Positions 47,167 to 59,344 of a stretch of 64,000 nucleotides of DNA are shown here, piece by piece (the stretch's first letter is position 1; every line of letters begins with the position of its first letter). The stretch covers positions 131,272,545 through 131,336,544 of the forward strand of contig CM069433.1 in the NCBI GenBank assembly GCA_035610365.1, given 5' to 3'. A program made the position numbers and the translations under genes. The notes under the pieces are model-generated. The model was not told the DNA's origin and did not search any database. It worked only from the letters and a program-made list of their open reading frames with translations. The DNA comes from Aquatica leii (taxonomy: Eukaryota; Arthropoda; Insecta; Coleoptera; Lampyridae).

Positions 47167-47590
47167 TGTGACAAATTAATCGACATTTGTTTTTTCTTAG
47201 ATTTTATTTAAATGAAAGATGTTTTTAGTTGACAAAGACAAAATACATTGCAATAAAAATACAAACTTAGTTTATTTAAATACACAAAACAAAAAATGAC
47301 AGGTACGACAAACACATGGTAGACTCGATCGGATGGAGGAATACAGAGTAGCACGGGACCTAGCAAAACTATATTGGAGAAAAGATTCAAAATTACCTGC
47401 CCGGTATTTAAACTCCAAACCACTTGACACGATCGTCTCGTAAACTAAAACTTCTCACTCAAAAATGGAAGCTCGCGTGCTGCTTATCCAAAACGGAAAT
47501 GGTCTTATCATATCACTAGGAAATTTGAAGAAAATTCCCAAAACTTTTAAAATAAGACGACATCTGACGATCTAAAATAAAACTACCACA
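47167..47590 (-). repeat. Gypsy 3' LTR, full length (424 bp)
   Basis: On the minus strand it begins TGTGGTAG and ends TTTGTCACA, giving TGTG/CACA termini. It is preceded by the polypurine tract. Its distal 199 bases (47167-47365) match 51413-51611. Confidence 0.75.
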
Positions 47591-47600
47591 TCTTTCCTCC
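47591..47600 (-). other. Gypsy polypurine tract
   Basis: GGAGGAAAGA on the minus strand lies directly before the LTR TG and about 50 bases after the integrase stop. Confidence 0.65.
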
Positions 47601-47651
47601 AACTTGTGAACACAAATTCTGTTCCCAAATAACAAAATACAACGCCCGAAA

Positions 47652-50640
47652 TTAAAACTCCAAAATTGGTGAATTGGGGTCACAAGTTACGTATCGCTTA
47701 AGGTGCGAAGAATGGAAGGTGCCGCGCTCTGAACCATCCTGACGAACCAGAACGTAAGTGCGAGCTGACACTTGTTTTTTAATTTTATACAAACCTTCAC
47801 ACAACAACATCAATTTAGCACTTCGCTTCCAAGAAGCTACCGAAAGGTTATTCGCCCGTAAAAGAATTAGATCACTTGGTTTAAAATATCGGTCGTGATG
47901 ACTTTTATGTAAAACGGCCCCCCGAGCAGCACGCCCTTTGAGAGACTCAACTGCCAAAACCAGTGCCAAAGAAAACGCACATGGCTCCGGACCCGGATAC
48001 CCTACAGCTACACGTAGAGGAGTTGTTGGTTTTTTCCCAAAATGCAATTCCACAGGACTATAACCCGTGGCCTCATAAGTAACAGAATTTAAAAATTGCC
48101 ATTTTATCAAAGCCCATCTCGTATGCGACTGAAAACAATAAGTACGAAGTAGCCGACCCAGTTCACGCATACATCGTTCGGTGAAATTTGCTTGGGGATG
48201 TCGAACTGAGGTAAAAGACACTTGAATCCCTAGGTGAGTAAGAGAATCCTTCCAAAGGTTAGCGGTGAATTGTGTACCTTGATCACTCAAGATCCTTTTA
48301 GGTTTTTCAACTCGAGAAAAATAATCTGAAGTCAACCGATTTAAAACAGAAATAGTCGTTGCTTTTTTGAGTGCATATAAAACGATGTATTTTGAAAAAA
48401 ACGTTTAACACCACGCAAATATACTGAACTACCCCTCTTGGAATAGGTAAAGGGCCATACAAATCAAGCGCAACCAGTCCATGAGGACGCTCCGGTAGAC
48501 TGGATTGAAACTTGGGAGATAGAAGAGTGGTATATTTTGCGAATTAATATACGTGACACTGTCGCACAACTTGTTTAACAGTCTATGCCATATTTGGCCA
48601 CCACGCATCTTGTTTTAGAGCACATAAAATTTTATAAACCCCAAAATGCCCAAAAGACTCATGGAAAAGTCTGACAATTTTAGATCGTAACGACTCCGGA
48701 ATGCATAAGGTGTATATTTGAGACACTTCTTGGCAACAAAAAAAACATTCATTATGTAACAAGTAAGTGCCGTTAGAGAACGCCAAATCGGTTTTCAAAC
48801 TAGTGATAATGTTACACAGAACCCCATCCTTTTGATGGAGCGACGAAATGTTTTTAACTCTCTTTTTAGATCAGATGGTAGAGAAATAAGTGAAAAGATT
48901 TGAAAACATCGATAATGAGGCACCGGTAGCCTAGACATAAGGTTGCGCGAAAACGCAGCAATAACATTGTTCTTTCCAGGGAGATACTGTATATTAAAAT
49001 CGTACTCTTGTAGAGCTAAAACCCAACGAGTAACTCTAGGACTTAACAGACAACAAGACTGTAGATACGACAATGATTTATGGTCCGTAACGACCGTGAA
49101 AGGACGACCAATTAAGTAAACATGTTTAACGCCATCTATTTACTGAAAAAGTTGAGTACCTAAACATTCACTAACGTCAGCCTGCACATAAAAACGGCAA
49201 TCGTGAATTGGATGATACAGCAGAACGTTTTCCTCTAGTTTCGATTTAATAAGGTTGAAAACTCGTTCTTAATTTTCTGGCCAAACTCACTTAGTTTTTC
49301 TCTGTGTGAGAGCCACAAGAAGTTCAACCATAGTTGAAAAATTTTCACAAAAGCAACGGTCATAGTTGCAGATACTGAGAAAAGCTTGCAACTGCTTTAC
49401 GTTTCTTGGAGATGGAAACTGAAGTAAAGCCTCAATGCAATTAGGATCGAGACAAATACCATTCTCGTTTAGCTGATAACCCAAATAAACCATACGTTTT
49501 TTAAAAAACGCACATTTGCTAAGACGCACTGTGAACCCTGCATCTATCAACCGTCCAAATATCAATTCCAAATGATACAAATGTTCTTCAAACGTTTCCA
49601 AACCAACGAGGAGATCATCGACGTAAGCGGTGCAATATTGATTAAACGTAGGTCCAAGAACCTTACTCATACAACGGCTAAAAGAAGCGATCGCTGTGGT
49701 TAACCCAAAAGGTAATACATTAAAGCAATACGATTTTGTACCGACTCTAAACTTTGTGTATTTTCTAACCTCAGGTTTCAACGGTATTTGCCAATACGAA
49801 TGTGTTAAGTATATAGTCGACATGTACTTAACACTGTGTAGAGTCTTAAGAATATCGTCGATCTTTCTTGATAACTCATGGTCTTTTTCCATACGCGAAT
49901 TTAAACGATGAGAATCTAAACAAATCCTAACACTACCGTCCTTTTTTACTGTTGTAACTAATGGACTGATATAAGTCGTGGCAGCGCGTTCAATAACGCG
50001 TCTATTTCTTCTTACACCGCTTGTCTATGTGCTGTGGGTATAGGATGCTGCTTTTGTACGAAAGGTTGTGTATCCGTGAGACGAATGTCGTGAAAATACT
50101 TAATGGTACGACCAGGAATATTGGAAAATAATGACGACGATTTATTCAGTAACTGTAAAAGGTTTCCTTCTCTGAATTGTTCAAAACTGAATTAGTAAGG
50201 ATAGCGTAAAAATTTGAGGGTGGATCTGTTTCCTCCAAAACAGTAACCGGTGAACAAATACTTGTTTGCAGATGACGAAATTCAAACGAGAGCGTCGCGG
50301 CGTAATCATGAATCGTACGTATTTCGTTTATGTTAGTTACAGAATCCTTGGTGTTGTCGAAGAAAATCCACATCAATTATAACAGGATATAAAAGTTCAG
50401 GAATAAGTAAAAATTCCAAACTATAACTTTGCGACCCTAGAATAAAAGGTAGAAAAATTTGCTTATTAATGCATTGTTGTTTTACTTTAAATGCCCCAGA
50501 AACTCTTATTCCTGAAACATTAAAACAAGGAATATCCCGGTTTTTTACCTGATTCCAAACATCCTCACTTAGCGCACAGCTGTCGCTACCAGAGTCGATT
50601 AATACTGAAATTCGTAACCTATAATATTCAAGACAACAAC
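47652..50640 (-). pseudogene. Gypsy pol: protease, reverse transcriptase, RNase H, integrase
   Basis: The protease shows LIDSGSDSCALS near 50577-50636. The reverse transcriptase (49287-49892) has YWQIPLKPE, LPFGLTTA and the catalytic AYVDDLLVG. RNase H is represented by TDHKSLSYLQSC and YLPGKNNVIA (48930-49090). The integrase has the HHCC-type HESFGHFGVYK (48583-48798) and the core SDQGTQF with HPQANFTERC (47652-48335). Stops and shifts separate the parts, and the first aspartate block of the integrase core is not in an open frame. All of this is ordinary for an old Gypsy copy. Confidence 0.85.
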
Positions 50641-50759
50641 AGGCGATCGAAAAGGTAATGGTTCGTGTTTATGATCACATTCTGTTAACAAATCCAAAAA
50701 TGTGTTGTTATTAAAGGTCCTTAAAGACGATGCTCTATTATTTGGACCTACACAACAGA

Positions 50760-51390
50760 GAGATTGGAGTTTTCCGAAGATTCAACAGATTCAAGCTCGA
50801 GGTTATCTAATTCAATTTCTAACTGTGCAACTTTTTTGATATCTTCTGCGTTTGTTTTAGGATAATTTTGCATAAAACGATTTGAATTTGGTGACTGAAA
50901 CTGTACTTTACGGTTATTATCGTGCATCGATGATTGCGAAAGTCTGTTACGGGAATAACCGTCTTTATTTAAGTACTTGGGTCTTTATTGGAACCCTTAT
51001 AAAAATCTGCAATACGTAGTAAATCAAGAACCTTATTAAAAGAATTAAAATCAGCAATATTGTACGATAAGTGTGAGGGAAAGTGCTTAGAAATTTTTTT
51101 TAATAATTTTTTTTTCAGAGTAAATCGAAATCAGATTTTGCCATTGTGCAATAGTTTTTAGGAAATAATCTCCGTATGAACCCTGGCTACTATTGTATCG
51201 ACCAGTTTTGAGGGATTGACGAATTTTTAGCTGTGTAATTGTTAAAGAATTGTTTGAGAAATGCTGCCTTAAATGTTTGAAAATCAGAAGAAGTATGAAT
51301 AAAAGCATCACATCAAAGCTTAGCACGGTCTTTAAGCCGATTCTTCATAATATAAATGCTAAAAGGTATATTATATAATGTCATAAGCTC
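50760..51390 (-). pseudogene. Gypsy gag remnant
   Basis: The minus strand between the primer-binding site and the protease carries broken frames, including CDAFIHTSSDFQTFKAAF and GSYGDYFLKTIAQWQNL, typical in layout of a Gypsy gag. No intact zinc knuckle was seen. Confidence 0.5.
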
Positions 51391-51396
51391 CAGTTC

Positions 51397-51408
51397 TCGT
51401 TGGGCGCC
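51397..51408 (-). other. Primer-binding site for tRNA-Lys
   Basis: TGGCGCCCAACG on the minus strand lies five bases inside the 5' LTR. It is complementary to the 3' end of the metazoan lysine tRNA with anticodon CUU (..CGUUGGGCGCCA). Confidence 0.8.
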
Positions 51409-51412
51409 AAAG

Positions 51413-51611
51413 ATGTGACAAATTAATCGACACTTGTTTTTTCTTAGATTTTATTTAAATGAAAGGTTTTTTAGTTGACAAAGACAAAATACACTGCAAT
51501 AAAATTACAAACTTAGTTTATTTGAATACACAAAACAAAAACGGACCGATACGGCAAACACATGCGTGACTCGATCGGATGGAGAAATACAGAAGAGCAC
51601 GGTACTTGGCA
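51413..51611 (-). repeat. Gypsy 5' LTR, outer part missing (199 bp)
   Basis: It matches 47167-47365 at about 90%. Its outer about 225 bases are absent, and pogo-like host sequence (ATACCACC..) begins directly. Confidence 0.75.
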
Positions 51612-52262
51612 ATACCACCTCAACGAAAGAATCTACGTCTTTGCTTTAATTAATATTACATCCCAAACGAAAAGATGAAATACAGGAAAAAGAGTGTTAA
51701 GAGAAAGCATTCGGAAATATTAAACACTACATCATTTAGAGACAAACTGATAGAAAAACATATAACATATAACACATAACAAGGAAAAGAATTACAAGCG
51801 GATTTTGTTTTCCGATGGTAAATAGTAAGGTAAAAGCAAAGAAGGGTATAATAAAGGAAAACATTGTAAAGAAAGGAAATATAACAGCTGTATCATCAGA
51901 CGAAGAGGAAAATTTCAGTTAATAATAGGTTTTCGTTTTTTATATATGTTTTTATATAATAACAAAAAAAGATAATAATGGAATTGCTCCAATTGCTCCA
52001 GATGTGTCATTGGTGGATGCGAGTCTAATAAAAATGATTCTTCCACTGCCAGTTTTTAAAGGTAGCACTAAACGGTAGTAGTCGTCTCTTTTAGTAATAT
52101 TGATCTGTGTTAATTATTTATATGTTACAGCCCTAGTTAGAATTTTCTTTGTTTTTTTATATACTTGTATCCCCCTATTGTTTGTAAATAAATAATGTAT
52201 ATTTAATTAATTGCTTTTGTATTTTTTTACACAATGTACAAATTGTAGTATAATGTACTATT
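51612..52262 (+). mobile_element. pogo-like 3' remnant to the right of the Gypsy element
   Basis: It continues the host sequence interrupted at 47166 and aligns with about 1780-2567. No open frame remains. Its right end, near 52262, adjoins repeat copy 2. Confidence 0.6.
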
Positions 52263-52533
52263 AATGATATTTAGGAGACTTATAAAATTCTTTATTATTG
52301 CTCATTCTAAAAATTACAATGCTTCCTCTGCAAAATGGAAATAATTCTTCAGGTAGGAAGAAAGTCATTTATTCTTATTTACATGGTATTTTACAAATTA
52401 TGTAGTAAATCACAATATTATAAGTAACACCTGTTAGCTAAAATAAAATTCTGACATAAAAACGTCGAATTGCAAAACTTTTACCCTTAATGTAAACAAC
52501 CATTTACACGAGAAAAGTTTTACTTTTACATGA

Positions 52534-54071
52534 TTACAACTCAATCGTATGTGTAATTTCTACTGTTGATAACTTGTTTTTTGTAGATTTCTTTAAATCT
52601 AGTTCAGCAGTTAACGATTCAACTTCACTTTCTAATGCCTTCGATCGTCTATACATCTGTATGTAATTTATTTGTAGCTGTCTTTGATATTTTAAAACCT
52701 TTTCTTTCTCCTGCGCCCATATGAATCTTTCTTTTTCAAAGTCTTGTCTTCTTATTTCCATTTGCTCTTTTAATTTATTTACCTGTACGCAATTGTTGCC
52801 GTTTGATTTTAAAGACAACATGTTAATTAATTCTTGAGCTTCTTCTTCTTTTGTCTTTACAAGACAATATATTCTTTCCGCGTCTTTTTTTAGTTGATCG
52901 TTGTCGTATTTACTATCAGTTTCATTATCAGTAGTTTTCAATTCAATTTTACTGTAATTTTCAAGTTTTTGGATTTCTTGTTTTAAAGTAGATATTTGCA
53001 CATCTTTTGCGGTTAATGCCCTTCTTAATGTTGCCGACTCTACCTTGCTGATATCGAATTGCTCTCGTACGTCTTTATTTTCATTTCTTAGTTGCAAAAG
53101 CTCGTGACCTTTTGAAGTTTGGTCGTTCTAAAATAAACCGTAATTTGAATAATGTAAGCTTAAAAAATTATTTAATCAATTACCTGATAATCTTTTAATT
53201 GTGACTTTAATAGAGATATTTCCCCAGTTTTTTGGCATAAATTCCATTCGGTTTCTTCCAATCGTTCTCTTAACATTGCAACTTCTTGTCTTAATCGATC
53301 ACTTTCGTAATTTGCTTTTTGGGCGTCGCCACTTAAGCGTTTTTTATCTTGTTGCAATTGATATGTCTGCATCATCAGCATTTGTTCTAATTTAAGCGCT
53401 TTTTGTGCAATAGTTCGCAGTCTATTTTCATGAAGTGTTTTTAATCGACGCAATTCCCTTTCCCACACCCGTTCTTTTTCTTGGTAAACTCTAAATATGA
53501 CTTGTTCGTTGTGTTCCATAGTTTGTCTTAAATAAGCCAATTCTGAATCACGATCTCGTAAAGCAGCTTCCAGCTCGGACACGCCAGAATCTGACGGGGA
53601 TGGAGTTAAATCTAAAAGACTTCCTCCGACACCGGATAACCTATATGATGATTTGTTTCTAAAATGTTTGGGTTTAATTAGAGTTTGTATGATTAAGTGT
53701 CACACTTACGTTAGGGTACTGTCTGCTGTAGACACAGGGGATTTTCGTACACTTTCCAAACTATCATATGTCATAATTTTTTGAGGTAGTGATGAAAATG
53801 TTGTCATCGACAACGGTGGTGAAGATGTTACTGATTGGCAGGATGAACGAAGTTTTCGATCAAGAGAATTTGGAATCAGATGTCGGTGGTCGGCGTCTAA
53901 AACATTTTATAACATGTACGGTTTAAAATATTAATAACGATGTGAAATATATATATAACCTGTGCGGGTTAAAATTGGCGTGGATCCGTAACGTTCGCCG
54001 TCTAATCCAAATCTTCCTGCTGGCGACATACCAGATGGTCGAAACGCTATCGGACGAATTACAACACGACC
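52534..54071 (-). CDS. Lzts: LZTS/Fez1-family coiled-coil protein, 3' exons (copy 2)
   Basis: The exons are 53960-54071, 53710-53896, 53184-53658 and 52534-53127, with the same splice sites and phases as copy 1. The protein is identical to copy 1 over the last two exons. At least eight base differences there are all silent. The second exon listed is nine bases shorter (187 instead of 196) by an in-frame deletion that removes three residues near SLDRK. Open frames in both copies argue that both are functional, or that they are alleles. The start codon lies in earlier exons that were not identified. Confidence 0.85.
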
Positions 54072-55640
54072 CTGAAAGAAAAGCAAAAATGAATAAAATG
54101 TGGTTTATTTGTTTATTCAATAAGTAAGCATATTAAGAACATTAAAATAAAAATGCAATTCATGCAACTTGTACTTAAGTGTGTCAAATGAGCACCGTAG
54201 CCTCGAGGGATTGACCCTGCAGAATTCAGTTAACCGGCCGCGAGGATCAAACCGGTGGTAAACAAATGTAAGAGAATACCGCTAGCTATAATGAAGTTAG
54301 TTCTCAGGTCATACCAGCGATAAAAACACAAAATTATTATAATTTTTAGTTTGTTTTCATAGGTGCTTAACGTCTAACTTAATTGTTTTTCTTAAAGATA
54401 ATGCGCAGAGTACTCAAATATGTTAACGTGGAAAATTTATTACCAGTCAAATAAGCATGTAATTGACAATTAACTTTGAGTTTCGTTCATTTTTCTGGTT
54501 GGATTTGAAATGTGAAGAATGCGCAAACTTGAAAATTATTTGAATGTGTAAAGTTAATGACATTCGTTGCATCATGTGTCGTACAGTCAAGTTTATTTTT
54601 TATTTAAACTTGTAATCGTGTGAAAATGTTAACCGCAGTGTGGCAGCAGCACATAAAACTTTTATTACTTGTCTTAATTTTTCTTGAACAAAAGCACGTT
54701 TTTAATATCATGTCAAAAATGCTGCTCGGATAATAATTAGAGTGTAATAAAGTTGCAGAAGACGTATATAAAATGCACGCGGTAGTTTCAATTATATTAC
54801 GTTTTTCAGCTATACGATCTACCGTAAAAAATTAACAAGTTGACTTTCTATTTACATGTTATTCATTTAAATTTGCATGATTATTTGTTTACGTAAATGT
54901 ACTTTTTTAGTCAATAATTTGTTTTTCAAGATAACTTTGTAAGTAATGCTGTGAAAATATAACATAAAAGATTAGGTATCTTTAATATGTTTCTACTTTT
55001 AATACAATTTTTGAAAATTAAAATCTATTTTAATCATGAAAATAAGAATATTTTTCTTTGTTTATATGTTATTAGTTTTATGTTATTGTTATACGATATT
55101 TTTTATACAACTATAAATAGCAGATTTAAAAGCAAAATTGTAAAATATAAAGTTATAAGATTGCAAATTAAAATGATATGACCAAAAATAATTTGCAATC
55201 TAAGTAAAACACTGCGTGTATTTTGCAATACTATTTGCTGTTACAAAAATTTGTTCGGGTAACATATATCTACGTTCTTTCTCTCTAAATAATCTTGCCT
55301 TTGTTTTGTTTCCTTTAAGTTTAAACACTTTAGTCATTGAAATCTAGAGAATTTTCAACAGCAAACAACAAGAACTTGATAAATAATTAACAATTTTTGT
55401 TGCATTTAAATTTCGAGTGTATTTTAGAATCAATTCGTCAAGACGTAATTTATTATTACGTTGAGACGAATGGTAAAATATACGAGAAGTTTAGTAACAA
55501 TAAAAATGATAGCTAATTTATCGAGGTCGTGTTATATTTAATACGATTATTTCCTGAGCTAAGTATTTCTAGTCGTATAAAAAATATTCATTTATCAAAC
55601 AATAGCAAAGGGAAATAATTAATGTTACTTCATCACACTA
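54072..55640. other. Non-coding stretch 5' of the LZTS exons, copy 2
   Basis: About 99% identical to 4976-6540, including the GC-rich island with clustered palindromes at about 54193-54286. No further exon was recognised. Confidence 0.6.
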
Positions 55641-56099
55641 TTAATATTAGTTTTTATTTGAAAATTTGATATTTACTGGTGGGTTCTCCATATTGCTAGA
55701 TACCGTTTTGGTGAATTTTAAGGAAGCTGACCAAATCACCGATTATTTAATACCAAGGTGAATGGTCGTTTTATTTTGTTTTGAATCGTCATATCAAAAC
55801 AACTTCCAAGCACGTGATTGGTTAAAAATTTAAAGTTGACAGGTGAGGAAAATAATCTCTAGAAAATCAAATGGGTCTTATCAAAAACTGATGTCTGCAA
55901 TAGAAGTATAATTTTATGCATTTTTAAACAGATGGCATGTTTTGTTTTTAATTTTAACTGAAAAGAACGGCTTTACCAATCACTAATTTAGTACAAACTT
56001 TCTCCATTTGATAGTCTTTTACACCGAGTTTTGTGATTTAGAAGAACACAGATATTTCTTTAGTTTACAAATAATATAGTTTGTTATGGCAATTATTGG

Positions 56100-57200
56100 A
56101 CTTTAAAAAGATGTGCAATCAACATATAAATTTGAGGCTCATAGAATATTCAACACAGATCAGACAGGATTTTTAATTGTGCAGAAGTCCTGATAGAAAT
56201 GTAACTGTTTGTGGTTTCAGCGCATCGGTGATTTATGTACCCCCAATGTTAATTTATTATAAAAAAAAGAATAAACCCGCAACAAAAAGGAAGTCCACTA
56301 AAGCCCTGTACTCGTGCTCTAAAAAAAGGTTGGATTATGGAAGATCTGTTCTTGTACTATTTCCAACCGTTTGGAGGATCCTGTCTTGCTTGTGATGTAT
56401 AATCACTCAACACACTCAACTTTGTAAACATATGAGTTTTGCAAATGAAATGGGATTGTGTTGTTAACAATATCCCCACATACTTTGCACGGGCTCTGGC
56501 CTTTAGATGTCACATTCTATGAACCGCTGAAAACGGCACAAAGTAAATATCTGGAGAATCACCCACATGAAAAAATAACTTTTTTCGACGTGGCAGAACT
56601 TTTCAATTGCGCGTATATGGGAGTTGCTACTCCAAAAAAAATAATTAATTTCAACTAAAAAAAAGTCTTTAATCCAGACGTTTTTACCGAAGAAGATTTT
56701 AAACCAGTTCAGCTCCATGACGCTAGTAACCTTACCAGTAAAAACGCAAACTCTATTTATAACTGGACGAAAACAAGGTTTGGAACGTTTACTAGTTCAT
56801 TCAGAACCAAGATTACCAGTTTGCCAAAGCTTAGGACCATCAGACGTGAGCAGGCCATTTGTAGAACCTTTGTCGCTTCTAAGACTATTACATTTGAAGA
56901 GCACTGGAAAGCCTACAACTTTAAACGAAAAGTTTTTTCAGAATACGACGAAAAAGTAAACATTCACAAACTCTGCTGAGACAGAAATTATCTCGTGGTA
57001 AAAAGAAAAATTACAATGAAATAAATTCAAGTGATGAAAATCGTAACAACAAAGACGAGAAAACGAGAACGGGAGATGACATACGTTTAGTGTGCTGCCA
57101 AAACGACTTAATTTCGATATTAAACATGGTTTTTGGCTCTAGTGATTGTCTTGCACAGAAAACACTCTCTTTGTTGACTGTTCGATGGAAACAATCTAAA
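56100..57200 (+). pseudogene. pogo/Jerky-like transposase remnant (repeat copy 2)
   Basis: Counterpart of 6950-7860 and better preserved. It reads GFSASVIYVPPMLIYYKKK (the beta-strand and PPM block of pogo DDE domains), then PHTLHGLWPLDVTFYEPLK and KITFFDVAELFNCAYMGVA. EDFKPVQLHDASNLTSKNA follows in a further frame. The order is as in a whole pogo-like DDE domain from its middle onward; the N-terminal half is missing. Frames are broken at least three times. Confidence 0.7.
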
Positions 57201-57885
57201 ACGAGTACTGAGTGAGTTTGATCAAGATAATTTAGTTCCTTGAACTTAAAATACAAAAAATATTTTAAAAGAAGAAATTATATTAGTTAAAAGAAATACA
57301 ACATATTAATACTAACTCGTTTATTGTATATTCAACATCAAAAGGTGGCACTGTGCAACTATATACAAAATTTACAAACGTTGCAAAACTAATTACATTT
57401 GACGTTTTGATAGTCATGTTGCTGTGTTCTTTAGAAAAACTGATATTGAAGACAGATTCTAGAAAACCTTTATATTGCACTGTTTTGGGTCATTCCGGTG
57501 CTGGATCGATGCCATTATTACTTTTGAAGTTATCATACTTCTTAATTTTAATGGCTTTTCTATATAATCTGATTAAACTATTTAAATTTTATAGTGTGTC
57601 CGGTGTCTAAGAAATGCTTTGCGACAGCCGATCTGATGTTGTGCCTCCTCGTGCCCGTTTTGTGTTCTTTTATCCGAGTAGCAATTTTGCGTTCTGTTTG
57701 TCTCACATATGCCACCCCACACGTGCAAAGAATGTGATAAACCCGTTTCTTTGAATGGTGCAGTTGTCTCCTTGGGTTTTCGAAACCTGTTCGCTAACTT
57801 AATTTGTCGCATTGAAGATCGCTTGGATGTTTTTAACCCTAAGCATATTAGCCATTTTGTTCGTACAGAACTTTATGCACTCACT
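57201..57885. other. Unassigned transposon-like sequence, copy 2
   Basis: Partner of 7862-8601. In the plus frame 57709-57939 a run CKECDKPV..GAVVSLGFRNL..RIEDRLDVFNPKHIS is open, which suggests decayed coding DNA of unknown family. Confidence 0.35.
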
Positions 57886-58329
57886 TCTATTGAAAAGCTG
57901 CGTGCTTTAAAAATATTTTTGTTTATACATGGTGTTTAGTTTTCGCTGGGCAGCATAAAGTTACACTTTCTTAAATAGCAACCCATCAATTTGTTATACT
58001 ATTCGATGAACGCTTAATTGAAATAAAAAATACTTTTTAAACTTTTAAATTGATGCGGCGTTGCCATTTTAGAGCAATTTCTTTAAAAATGCAGCATCAA
58101 AAATAAATAGTCACAGAGTTGATGTTTTTTGAAATTTTGGAATTTGTTTTTGTAAATTCGTAAATGAAAGTCAGAAGTACTTAAACAGTCTAAAAAATTT
58201 CTTTAATTTGCCATACTTATTTTGTATGAGAGCGCTAATTTTCAAATTGCTGAAACTCATTTTTTTAATGGCACCCTCAATTTCTTTCAACTGTTTCTAA
58301 TGTAGTTTTTAATTCTCTACCTGTTTTTC

Positions 58330-59338
58330 ATCTTATAAACAAATAACATAGAAAAGAGATCATTAAAAAATCAACAAAAATAAAAAAATTATTAATTTGG
58401 CAAGTGTTAAAAATTTTGCCCATTTTGTTGTAGACACGTCCTTGCCGTAAAGATTTACACACATTTTGTGTCACATCTGGTGTGTGACGTTGGAAAATGC
58501 GGTTGAAATACGTGTCTTTTACCAACCCCCATAAAAAGAAATCTATGACAGTATGATCTGAAGATTTTGCCGGCCATGACATAAGAACTCATCGGCCGAT
58601 CCATCGGTCACGATATTGTTCGTTTAAATAATTACACACGTTTCTAGCAATAGGCACCGGCGCACGATTATGCTGATACTACATAGTTCTTCTTGTGTTT
58701 TTCAGAACATTTTCTAGTAGCTGTAGCAAAGAATTATTCAAAAACTCCAAATACCGTCCATCTATGTTGATGACCTAAAACTCTTAAAATATGAGGATTT
58801 ACATACATTATCATAGTAATGAAAATTACGACGATTTACTCGGCCACTACTATAAAGGGTAGCTTTGTCGGTAAATAAAATAGTGGATATAAAGCCTGAC
58901 CCTCATTAAGTTTATTTAACATCCTCATACAAAAAGTTTTTTTCGATCTAAAATCCCCTGTAGTCAACTTTTGATGCAGTTCAATGTGATAAGAATGATA
59001 TTTATAGCTTTTTAGTATTATTCTCATTGAAGTAGTACTAATTGTACCAAGTTCTTCACTAATTTGTTTGGTGCTAGCATTTGGATTTTCAACTACAGTC
59101 TGCAATACCATAAATTCTTCCTCTTCTGTTCTGACAGTTTTGCTTTGAACAGGTACTTTGTAATTTATCGATCCTGTTTGTTCGAATCAAACTAAAAATT
59201 TTTGTAATGCACGGAGCACGGCGATCAGGGTATCTTGGTTTATAAACACGAGAAGCTAAAAGACAATTTTTTTCACATTCACCCAAAATAAACATCATGT
59301 CCACTAATTCGTTCTGTGGAAAATTCTTGTTAAGCGAA
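58330..59338 (-). pseudogene. DUF4817-type mariner-like transposase, broken (copy 2)
   Basis: The minus strand gives DMMFILGECEKNCLLASRVY (the part of the DUF4817 motif that copy 1 has lost), NPNASTKQISEELGTISTT, YHSYHIELHQKL and, after shifts, SSDHTVIDFFLWGLVKDTYF. Together with copy 1 the domain order is clear. About four breaks remain, and the middle catalytic aspartate block is poorly preserved. Confidence 0.75.
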
Positions 59339-59344
59339 AGTTAA

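Larger units (their letters stand above)
47167..51611 (-). mobile_element. Ty3/Gypsy LTR retrotransposon, minus strand, decayed
   Basis: Order on the minus strand: partial 5' LTR (51413-51611), a primer-binding site matching lysine tRNA, gag remnants, protease, reverse transcriptase, RNase H, integrase, a polypurine tract and the full 3' LTR (47167-47590). This Pol order is that of Ty3/Gypsy. No envelope gene was seen between integrase and the 3' LTR. It inserted into the 3' part of the pogo-like element. Several frameshifts make it non-functional. The LTR parts that can be compared are about 90% alike, so the insertion is old. Confidence 0.85.
41690..52262 (+). mobile_element. pogo-like DNA transposon split by two nested insertions
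   Basis: Host segments are 41690 to about 42530, about 46590-47166 and 51612-52262. The left part begins with GGGTAATAGCGCAGGG and an inverted TTGCCCCATG motif, then coding from 41788. A 3.9-kb DDE-type transposon sits in the middle and a Gypsy element in the 3' part. A related 3' piece borders repeat copy 1 (1655-2567), so a pogo-like element stands next to both copies. The ends are approximate. Confidence 0.65.

Noticed and set aside
47652..51611. Possible endogenous retrovirus (errantivirus) with an envelope gene
   Set aside because: No envelope-like frame lies between integrase and the 3' LTR; the space is about 50 bases.
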